NCBI RefSeq assembly: GCF_029690065.1
Contig: NZ_CP121463.1
Location: 2,356,001-2,420,000, forward strand
Direction of reading: 5' to 3'
DNA length: 64,000 nucleotides
Source of the DNA: Arthrobacter sp. Y-9
Lineage (GTDB): Bacteria > Actinomycetota > Actinomycetes > Actinomycetales > Micrococcaceae
The position numbers and the translations under genes are program-made. A model generated the notes under the pieces. That model saw nothing but the letters and a program-made list of their open reading frames with translations, did no database searches and was not told where the DNA came from. Positions 57,945-64,000 of this stretch are shown here, one piece after another (positions within the stretch are counted from its first letter, which is position 1; every line of letters begins with the position of its first letter).

Positions 57945-59312
57945 GTGCCGCAGCAAGCCCCTGTCGTCCAGCCCTGGGCGGCTCCCCTGGCCACCGGTCC
58001 GGTCGACGCGACCGTCTCGGTGCCGGGTTCCAAATCCCTGACCAATCGCTACCTCGTCCTCGCGGCACTCGCTGACGGCCCGTCCCGGCTCCGCGCACCC
58101 CTGCATTCACGGGACTCGGCGCTGATGATCCAGGCGCTGCGGAGCCTGGGCGCCACCGTGGACGAGGTCCCCGGGGACGGGTCCTTCGGTCCCGATCTGG
58201 TCATCACCCCCATCCCCCAGGACGCCCCGGCGTCCCCCGTGAGCGTGGACTGCGGGCTCGCCGGGACGGTCATGCGGTTCGTCCCACCGCTCGCCGCCCT
58301 GCGCCGCGGTGACACCCACTTCGACGGCGACCCCCACGCACGCCAGCGCCCCATGGGCGCGATCATCCAGGCACTCGCGGCGCTCGGCATCACCCTGGCG
58401 TCCGACGACGGCGGCGCCCCGGCGTCGCTCCCCTTCACCGTGCGCGGGGAAGGCTCCGTCCCCGGCGGCCACGTGATCATCGACGCGAGCGGGAGCAGCC
58501 AGTTCGTCTCGGCCCTCCTGCTGGTCGGCGCCCGCTTCGAGGACGGCCTCCACATCGAGCACGCAGGCAAGCCCGTGCCCAGCCTGGATCACATCCGGAT
58601 GACCGTCGAGGTCCTCCGGTCCCTGGGCGTCACGGTGGACGACTCCGTGCCGGATCACTGGTTCGTCTCCCCCGGCCCCATCAGCGCCTTCGACGTCCGG
58701 ATCGAGCAGGACCTCAGCAACGCCGGTCCCTTCCTCGCCGCGGCACTCGTCACTGGCGGCACCGTCCGCGTGCCGCATTGGCCCAGTCCCACCACGCAGG
58801 TGGGAGATCTCTGGCGGGACATCCTCACCCGGATGGGCGCCACGGTCACCCTGGACGGCTCCACTCTCGTGGTGCAGGGCGGACCCCGGATCCTGGGCGG
58901 CGACTTCGCCGACACGAGCGAACTGGCGCCCACGGTCGCCGCGCTGTGCGCCCTGGCCGAGTCGCCGTCGCGCCTGAGCGGCATCGCTCATCTGCGCGGG
59001 CACGAGACCAACCGCCTCGAGGCGCTCGTCACCGAGATCCGTCGCATGGGCGGCGATGCGGAGGAGACCGCCGACGGCCTGATCATCCGGCCCGTCCCTC
59101 TGCACGGCGCCGTCCTGGACAGCTATGCGGATCACCGCATGGCCACCGCGGGCGCCATCTGGGGCCTGGCCGTGCCGGGGACCTTCGTGGAGGACATCGC
59201 CACCACCGCCAAGACCATGCCGGATTTCCCCGCGCTCTGGACGGCCATGCTGGACGGACGCGCCGGGGACACGGGGCAGACCTCGCCCGCCGGCACTCAG
59301 GCGGGCTCCTGA
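57945..59312 (+). CDS. aroA: 3-phosphoshikimate 1-carboxyvinyltransferase (EPSP synthase)
   Basis: Sixth step of the shikimate pathway: adds enolpyruvate from PEP to shikimate-3-phosphate. 455 residues with both signatures, PGSKSLTNRYLVLAALADG near the start, the LAGTVMRFVPP segment and the C-terminal ADHRMATAGAIWGLA. The active-site stretch is LAGTVMRF where the common bacterial form reads NAGTAMR, typical for actinobacterial AroA. GTG start three bases after the DoxX stop. Confidence 0.95.
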   Translation: MPQQAPVVQPWAAPLATGPVDATVSVPGSKSLTNRYLVLAALADGPSRLRAPLHSRDSALMIQALRSLGATVDEVPGDGSFGPDLVITPIPQDAPASPVSVDCGLAGTVMRFVPPLAALRRGDTHFDGDPHARQRPMGAIIQALAALGITLASDDGGAPASLPFTVRGEGSVPGGHVIIDASGSSQFVSALLLVGARFEDGLHIEHAGKPVPSLDHIRMTVEVLRSLGVTVDDSVPDHWFVSPGPISAFDVRIEQDLSNAGPFLAAALVTGGTVRVPHWPSPTTQVGDLWRDILTRMGATVTLDGSTLVVQGGPRILGGDFADTSELAPTVAALCALAESPSRLSGIAHLRGHETNRLEALVTEIRRMGGDAEETADGLIIRPVPLHGAVLDSYADHRMATAGAIWGLAVPGTFVEDIATTAKTMPDFPALWTAMLDGRAGDTGQTSPAGTQAGS

Positions 59313-59313
59313 C

Positions 59314-60438
59314 GTGGGGCGTGGGCAATCCGGTCGTTCCCTGTCTTCCTGGGATGAATCCGATGTCCGGCTCCGGCCGAGCAAACGAGGGTCCCGGCCG
59401 CGCACGAAAGACCGTCCGAGCCATTCGGACGCGGTGATCGGACGCATCATCACCGTGGACCGCGGCCGCTACACCGCCGTCCTGGACGAGGGAACGTCGC
59501 AAGAACGAACGGTGATCGCGGCGCGGGCCAAGGAGCTCCGGCGCAACCCGGTCGTGGTGGGCGATTTCGTGGCCCTCGTGGGCGACGTCTCCGGTGATCC
59601 GGACACCCTGGCCCGGCTGGTGCGCATCGAGCCGCGCAAGACCCTGCTGCGGCGCAGCGCGGACGACACCGACCCGGTGGAGCGCGTCGTCGTCGCCAAT
59701 GCGGACAAGCTCGTGGTCGTGGTCGCGGCCGCGAACCCCGAGCCCCGCACCGGCTTCATCGACCGCGCCCTCGTGGCCGCGTACGACGCCGGGATCGAAC
59801 CGATCCTGCTCATCACCAAGGCCGATGTGAAGGACCCCGCCGAGCTGTTGGCGAACTACCAGGCCCTGGATCTCAAGGTCATCATCAGCCGCACCACGGA
59901 GGCGGGGGCCAGCGGGATCGACGCCCGCAGCGCCGACGGCGGCTCCGCCTCCCTGCTGGGCACCGCGGTCGAGGAACTCCGCGAGGAACTCGACGGCTCG
60001 GTCAGCGTCCTCCTGGGGCACTCCGGCGTCGGCAAGTCGACCATGGTCAACGCCCTGACCGGTTCCGAACGGGCCACCGGACAGGTCAACGCCGTCACGG
60101 GCCGTGGCCGCCACACCTCCAGCTCCGCCCTGGCACTCCAGATGCCGGGGGCACGGCCCGGGACGTGGATCGTGGACACGCCCGGCGTCCGGTCCTTCGG
60201 TCTCGCCCTGGTCGATCCCGAACGCATCCTGCAGGCGTTCCCGGATCTGGCGCCCGGCACCGAGGCCTGCGAGCGCGGCTGCAAGCACGGCGCACAGGCG
60301 ATCGGCTGTGGCCTGGACGCCTGGGTCGCCGAGGGACACGCCGGGCCCGCCGGCGCTTCCCGGCTGGAGTCACTCCGCCGGGTCCTGGACGCCGGAACGC
60401 AGGAGGAACGCGAGGCCAAGGAGCTCGGCGCTCCCTGA
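59314..60438 (+). CDS. rsgA: small ribosomal subunit biogenesis GTPase RsgA
   Basis: Circularly permuted GTPase that helps mature the 30S subunit. 374 residues: an actinobacterial N-terminal basic extension (DESDVRLRPSKRGSRPRTK), an OB fold, then G4 (ITKAD), G1 GHSGVGKST, G3 DTPGVRSFG in permuted order, and a zinc knuckle CERGCKHGAQAIGC. GTG one base after the aroA stop. Confidence 0.94.
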   Translation: MGRGQSGRSLSSWDESDVRLRPSKRGSRPRTKDRPSHSDAVIGRIITVDRGRYTAVLDEGTSQERTVIAARAKELRRNPVVVGDFVALVGDVSGDPDTLARLVRIEPRKTLLRRSADDTDPVERVVVANADKLVVVVAAANPEPRTGFIDRALVAAYDAGIEPILLITKADVKDPAELLANYQALDLKVIISRTTEAGASGIDARSADGGSASLLGTAVEELREELDGSVSVLLGHSGVGKSTMVNALTGSERATGQVNAVTGRGRHTSSSALALQMPGARPGTWIVDTPGVRSFGLALVDPERILQAFPDLAPGTEACERGCKHGAQAIGCGLDAWVAEGHAGPAGASRLESLRRVLDAGTQEEREAKELGAP

Positions 60439-60502
60439 CGGCGCGATCGCGTCCGCGCCCCGGATGAACTGGGACGCGCGCTTTGTGGGTACGGTTTAAC
60501 CC

Positions 60503-61324
60503 ATGATGGACTCCTCCCAGAACTACACCGATGACCTCCGGCTTGCCCATGTCATGGCGGACCAGGTGGATGCCCAGACCATGGCGCGCTTCAAGGCCCA
60601 GGATCTGAAGGTCGAGACCAAGCCGGATCTGACGCCGGTGAGCGACGCCGACCGGAGCGCCGAGGAGTACATCCGTGCCCAGCTGTCCCGGGCCCGGCCG
60701 CGGGACTCCGTCATCGGCGAGGAGTTCGGCACCACGGGCCACTCCTCCCGCCGCTGGGTCATCGATCCGATCGACGGCACCAAGAACTTCGTGCGCGGTG
60801 TGCCGGTCTGGGCCACCCTGATCGCCCTCATCGAGGACGACCAGGTGGTGGTCGGAGTCGTCAGTGCGCCCGCCCTGGGCCGCCGCTGGTGGGCCTCCAA
60901 GGGCCACGGCGCCTACACGGGGCGCTCCCTCGCCTCCGCCACCCGGCTGAAGGTGTCCGATGTGCACCGCCTCGAGGACGCCTCCCTCTCCTACTCGAGC
61001 CTGGGCGGCTGGAAGGAACTCGGCCTGCGGGACGAGTTCCTCGACCTCCACGACACGGTCTGGCGCACCCGCGCCTACGGCGACTTCTGGTCCTACTGCC
61101 TCCTGGCCGAGGGCGCCGTGGACCTCGCGTGCGAGCCGGAGCTGAACCTCTATGACATGGCGGCACTCGTGCCGATCGTGACCGAGGCCGGCGGCCGCTT
61201 CACCTCGCTGGACGGGCAGGACGGCCCGTTCGGCGGCAACGCGGTGGCCAGCAACGGCATCCTGCATTCGGAGTTCCTCCGCAGGCTCAATCCCGGGCTG
61301 GACGATCTGCTGCAGGCCCCCTGA
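60503..61324 (+). CDS. hisN: histidinol-phosphatase, inositol-monophosphatase family
   Basis: A 273-residue Mg-dependent phosphatase. Metal motifs [34 protein letters not shown] and the C-terminal [10 protein letters not shown] are intact. Actinobacteria use this family member (HisN) for the histidinol-phosphate step; the family also includes inositol monophosphatases, but the neighbouring aroA-rsgA arrangement is where hisN sits in Micrococcaceae. The ATG may be at 60503 or 60506. Confidence 0.85.
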   Translation: MMDSSQNYTDDLRLAHVMADQVDAQTMARFKAQDLKVETKPDLTPVSDADRSAEEYIRAQLSRARPRDSVIGEEFGTTGHSSRRWVIDPIDGTKNFVRGVPVWATLIALIEDDQVVVGVVSAPALGRRWWASKGHGAYTGRSLASATRLKVSDVHRLEDASLSYSSLGGWKELGLRDEFLDLHDTVWRTRAYGDFWSYCLLAEGAVDLACEPELNLYDMAALVPIVTEAGGRFTSLDGQDGPFGGNAVASNGILHSEFLRRLNPGLDDLLQAP

Positions 61325-61349
61325 GCAGGTCATATTCCACGTAATATTC

Positions 61350-61385
61350 GCGGCGCGTTCCTTCGGGGACGCGCCGCTGTTTTAC
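61350..61385 (+). terminator. terminator of the DoxX-aroA-rsgA-hisN transcript
   Basis: A 12-bp stem (GCGGCGCGTTCC / GGGACGCGCCGC, one G-U) closed by a TTCG tetraloop, then TGTTTTAC. A textbook intrinsic terminator. Confidence 0.9.
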
Positions 61386-61395
61386 TCTCGTAATC

Positions 61396-61511
61396 AGGTC
61401 ACGAGTGCCAGCGCTAAACCCCGGTTTGCTGGCCGGCAACCCTCCAGACGCGGTGGGGTGCCCCGGGTGACGACCAGGCCGGCCACAGAAAGTGGTGCGG
61501 CAAGCGCGGCG
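61396..61511 (+). promoter_or_regulatory. SAM-IV-type riboswitch
   Basis: The segment contains the conserved SAM-aptamer order: GGTCACGAGTG, the P2 stem GCCAGC/GCTGGC with inner AAAC-CCCG-GTTT, GGCCGGCAACCCTCC, the GGTGGGGTGCCCCGGGTGA core and closing GACC. A CCAC-AGAAA-GTGG hairpin follows, as expected for the extra 3' helix of SAM-IV. Downstream a GCCCGC-CTGT-GCGGGC hairpin and CCCCTCC could mask the AGAGG of the next gene. Confidence 0.85.
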
Positions 61512-61551
61512 CCCGCCTGTGCGGGCCCCTCCACGATGCAGAGGTCTCAGC

Positions 61552-62961
61552 ATGTCCGTCAACACCCTTGCCCCCCGCTCCGCCGTCGCCGGAACCGGAC
61601 GCACCCACGCGCCGTCGCTGGCCGCCAATCCGTTCGCCGCGGTCACCGGCGCGGAGATCCAGGCCCCGCTCATCCAGGGCGGCACGGTCCGTTACGCCAA
61701 TCTCGACTACGGCGCCTCCGCCCCCGCGCTCAGCGTGGTCTCGGCCTACCTGAACGAGATCCTGCCGTACTACGCGAGCGTGCACCGCGGCGCCGGGTAC
61801 GCGTCGCAGATCAGCACCTCGGTGTACGAGAACGCCCGGGAGATCGTGCGCGACTTCGTGGGCGGACGCCCCGATGACCTGGTGATCTTCACGCGCAACA
61901 CCACCGATTCCCTGAACGTGCTGGCGGGCTGCCTGCCCCAGCGCCAGGGCGAACAGGCCGGTGACGTCCTCTATCTGGACATCGAGCACCACGCCAATCT
62001 TCTTCCCTGGCAGCGGGTCGGTCACCGGAGCCTCGTGGCGCGGGAGACCATCGCGGCCACCGTGGAGGCCCTTCGGGAGGAACTCGAAGCCGGCGGCGTC
62101 GCGCTCCTGGCCGTGACGGGCGCTTCCAATGTCACTGGTGAGATCCTGCCGATCGCCGAGCTCGCCGCCCTGGCGCACGAGTACGGCGCCCGGATCGTCG
62201 TGGACGCCGCCCAGCTGGCGCCGCACCGCCGGATCGACATCACCGCGCTCGACGTCGACTTCCTCGCCTTCTCCGGCCACAAGCTGTACGCGCCGTTCGG
62301 CGCCGGAGTCCTGGTGGGCCGCGCCGATTGGCTCGACGCCGGCACTCCCCACCTGCTCGGCGGCGGCGCCGTGCGGGAGGCCCGCCTCGACTCGGTCGTG
62401 TGGACCACCGGACCGGCCCGCCATGAGGGCGGCTCCCCCAACGTCCTCGGCGCGGCCACCCTCGCCCGGGCGACCCAGGTCCTGGTGTCCCTGGACCACG
62501 ACTCCTGGCAGCAGCACGAGGCGGACATCCGCCGCCACCTGGAGGACGGCCTCGCCGCCCTGGACGGCGTCACCGTGCACCGGATCTTCAGCGATTCCAC
62601 CGACTCGATCGGCGTGGTGAACTTCTCCGTCGAAGGTTACGACGCGGGCCTCGTCGCCGCGTACCTCTCCGCCGAGCACGGGGTGGGGCTCCGGGACGGC
62701 AAGTTCTGCGCCCACCCGCTGCTCAAGCGGCTGGGTCTGCCCGCCGGATCGCTCCGGGCCAGCTTCGGTCTGGGATCCCGGCTCGAGGACGCCGAGCGTC
62801 TCATCGAGGGGATCCGGCAGCTGCGCGAGCGCGGTCTCGGCTGGGACTACGTGGTCGACGCCGGACGCTGGGTCCCCGCGAACGATCAGCGCAGCTACCC
62901 GCACTGGGCGCCGAACACCCCCGGCACGGCGGGCGCCGCGCCCTGCACCACCACGGACTGA
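61552..62961 (+). CDS. class V aminotransferase, cysteine desulfurase (SufS/CsdA)-like
   Basis: A 469-residue PLP enzyme of the NifS/SufS group. PLP lysine in FSGHKLYAPFG, aspartate in VVDAAQLAPH, histidine segment LDIEHHANLLPW, and a cysteine loop DGKFCAHPLLKRL in the position of the SufS active cysteine. N-terminal 45 residues are variable. It is not next to suf genes; instead a SAM-IV riboswitch lies directly upstream, so it is turned off when SAM is high and should act in sulfur or methionine supply. ATG follows AGAGG. Confidence 0.85.
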   Translation: MSVNTLAPRSAVAGTGRTHAPSLAANPFAAVTGAEIQAPLIQGGTVRYANLDYGASAPALSVVSAYLNEILPYYASVHRGAGYASQISTSVYENAREIVRDFVGGRPDDLVIFTRNTTDSLNVLAGCLPQRQGEQAGDVLYLDIEHHANLLPWQRVGHRSLVARETIAATVEALREELEAGGVALLAVTGASNVTGEILPIAELAALAHEYGARIVVDAAQLAPHRRIDITALDVDFLAFSGHKLYAPFGAGVLVGRADWLDAGTPHLLGGGAVREARLDSVVWTTGPARHEGGSPNVLGAATLARATQVLVSLDHDSWQQHEADIRRHLEDGLAALDGVTVHRIFSDSTDSIGVVNFSVEGYDAGLVAAYLSAEHGVGLRDGKFCAHPLLKRLGLPAGSLRASFGLGSRLEDAERLIEGIRQLRERGLGWDYVVDAGRWVPANDQRSYPHWAPNTPGTAGAAPCTTTD

Positions 62962-62981
62962 TCCTCTGACGCGGCCCCTCC

Positions 62982-63020
62982 GGTCGCACAGGGGTCGGCG
63001 CGGCCGCCCCCTGTGCGACC
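62982..63020 (+). terminator. terminator after the class V aminotransferase gene
   Basis: GGTCGCACAGGGG (62982-62994) pairs with CCCCTGTGCGACC (63008-63020), 13-base loop, followed by CTTAAAC. Confidence 0.75.
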
Positions 63021-63081
63021 CTTAAACGGCAAGCCGTCCCCACGCACCGCGGGCGGATCCCGTCATGGTCCAGGAGTCAGC

Positions 63082-63858
63082 ATGTCAGCCCGTCACGTGT
63101 CGCCGCCCGGTGGTCCCCGCATGGACACCACCACTCGCCGGGAGATGGGCCGCGCCTTCGAACAGGGCGGGGAGCACTACGCTCAGGTCCGGCCCTCCTA
63201 TCCGGCGGAGTCCGCTGCCTGGTGTGTGCCTGATGGCGCGCGATCGGCCGTGGACCTGGGAGCCGGCACCGGGAAGTACACCGCGCTGCTCGTGGATCTC
63301 GGCCTGGACGTGACGGCGGTGGAGCCCTCCGCCGACATGCTGGCCCAGCTGCATGCGGAGCTCCCCGGCGTCGCGACCGTTCAGGGAACGGCGGAGGCCA
63401 CCGGCCTTCCTGCGGAGAGCGCCGATCTGATCGCGGTGGCCCAGGCCTGGCACTGGTTCGATCCTCTCGCCGCGAGTGCGGAGGCCCTCCGGGTCCTGCG
63501 GCCGGGCGGGACGCTCGCGCTGATCTGGAACCAGCTGGACACGTCCGTCCCCTGGGTGCACCGGCTGTCCCGCATCATGCATGCCGGCGACGTCATCAAG
63601 CCGCACTTCGTCCCCGCCGTCGGGCCGGGCTTCGGCGACCTCCAGGCCGCGGTGATCCCGTGGCAGGACCGGGTGACGCCGGAGGATCTCCTGGAGCTGA
63701 CCAAATCCCGGAGCTACTACCTGCGCGCGTCCGTGCCCACACGGGAGAAGGTCCTCGCCAACCTCGAGTGGTACCTCTACGAACATCTCGGCCATCATCC
63801 CGGGGAGGTCCTCACCCTCCCCTACCGCTGCTACGCCTGGAAGACCACGCGGCACTGA
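63082..63858 (+). CDS. class I SAM-dependent methyltransferase
   Basis: A 258-residue methyltransferase of the Methyltransf_11/ubiE-like type. SAM-binding motif I is VDLGAGTGKYTALLVDLG, the acidic strand end VTAVEPSADM binds the ribose, and VAQAWHWFDPLAASAEALRVLRPGG is the post-motif region typical of this group. The substrate is unknown. ATG after AGGAG; it lies just after the SAM-regulated aminotransferase but a terminator separates them. Confidence 0.87.
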   Translation: MSARHVSPPGGPRMDTTTRREMGRAFEQGGEHYAQVRPSYPAESAAWCVPDGARSAVDLGAGTGKYTALLVDLGLDVTAVEPSADMLAQLHAELPGVATVQGTAEATGLPAESADLIAVAQAWHWFDPLAASAEALRVLRPGGTLALIWNQLDTSVPWVHRLSRIMHAGDVIKPHFVPAVGPGFGDLQAAVIPWQDRVTPEDLLELTKSRSYYLRASVPTREKVLANLEWYLYEHLGHHPGEVLTLPYRCYAWKTTRH

Positions 63859-63867
63859 CGGTCACAC

Positions 63868-63896
63868 TTGCGCTGAAAGGCCTCCGACCCTAGAGT
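63868..63896 (+). promoter_or_regulatory. promoter of the right-edge gene
   Basis: TTGCGC (63868-63873), 17 bases, TAGAGT (63891-63896). Confidence 0.5.
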
Positions 63897-63897
63897 T

Positions 63898-63934
63898 TTA
63901 GGCAAGCCGAAATCATTTGGTTCGGCACACCTAA
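63898..63934. promoter_or_regulatory. DtxR/MntR-like operator pair
   Basis: TTAGGCAAGCCGAA (63898-63911) faces TTCGGCACACCTAA (63921-63934); read on the minus strand the second continues as TTAGGTGTGCCGAACC, close to the DtxR/IdeR consensus TTAGGTTAGCCTAACC. It overlaps the start region just after the -10 box, so metal-dependent repression of the following gene is likely. Confidence 0.6.
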
Positions 63935-63945
63935 GGGAGGATGAG

Positions 63946-64000
63946 ATGAAGACCGAGCTGTCCCCAGGAGTCGTCGCACCGCGTCGTGGCGCGGGAATCC
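63946..64000 (+). CDS. start of an unidentified, probably metal-regulated gene
   Basis: Only 18 codons (MKTELSPGVV then APRRGAGI) are inside the window. The ATG at 63946 follows AAGGGAGG; an earlier ATG at 63941 hits a stop at once. The DtxR/MntR-like operator suggests an iron or manganese function, for example a metal transporter, but the visible residues do not identify the family. Confidence 0.6.
   Translation, partial: MKTELSPGVVAPRRGAGI

Overview
The window is a high-GC actinobacterial chromosome segment, best matched by Micrococcaceae (Arthrobacter sensu lato). This rests on the gene order argS-lysA-hom-thrC-thrB-rho-prfA-prmC-sua5-wecA-atp, which is typical of Actinobacteria, on an RsrA/SigR mycothiol-stress pair, a fused 2-oxoglutarate decarboxylase (Kgd), a 24-residue bL37-type ribosomal protein, a SAM-IV-type riboswitch, and many GTG/TTG starts with overlapping stop/start codons. 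No phage, plasmid, CRISPR or insertion-sequence genes were seen.

Left part (1-21.3 kb, mostly minus strand): F1Fo-ATP synthase genes atpG (cut by the edge), atpA, atpH, atpF, atpE, atpB and two small membrane proteins, then a small secreted protein, wecA, and two glycosyltransferases inserted between wecA and sua5. Next come prmC, prfA, rho, and the threonine/lysine block thrB-thrC-hom-lysA-argS, whose stops and starts touch or overlap. Hairpin terminators separate rho from prfA and thrB from rho.

Middle (21.4-41 kb): a three-gene plus-strand operon for extracytoplasmic flavin chemistry (FMN-binding lipoprotein, ApbE flavin transferase, NqrB/RnfD-like membrane protein fused to a ferredoxin-reductase module). 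Then tRNA-Arg(CCG), a hairpin-rich intergenic element, the helicase hrpA, a FabH-like ketosynthase, a HIT protein with an alcohol dehydrogenase, and a divergent LysR regulator. A transporter/M20 amidohydrolase/amidase catabolic operon follows, then a divergent sulfur pair (tandem rhodanese and Cds1-like desulfhydrase), a metallo-beta-lactamase-fold hydrolase and an aldo-keto reductase.

Right part (41-64 kb): zur with a Zn-uptake operon (znuA-znuC-znuB) carrying a Zur-box-like site, an MFS exporter, two CBS/CorC membrane proteins, kgd, a GDSL-like protein lacking the usual serine, and a DUF4097-PadR pair behind a promoter covered by three palindromic operators. After these come the bL37 gene, a secreted metalloprotease, rsrA-sigR with a matching SigR-type promoter, DoxX, aroA, rsgA, hisN, a riboswitch-controlled class V aminotransferase, a methyltransferase, and the first codons of a gene behind a DtxR/MntR-like operator.

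The most unusual content is non-coding: a palindrome family (GTGCTCAGTWGTTGCGGGT core) at two distant loci, a 22-bp inverted repeat after fabH, a three-stem hairpin before hrpA, the riboswitch, and several stress- or metal-responsive promoters that can be read directly.
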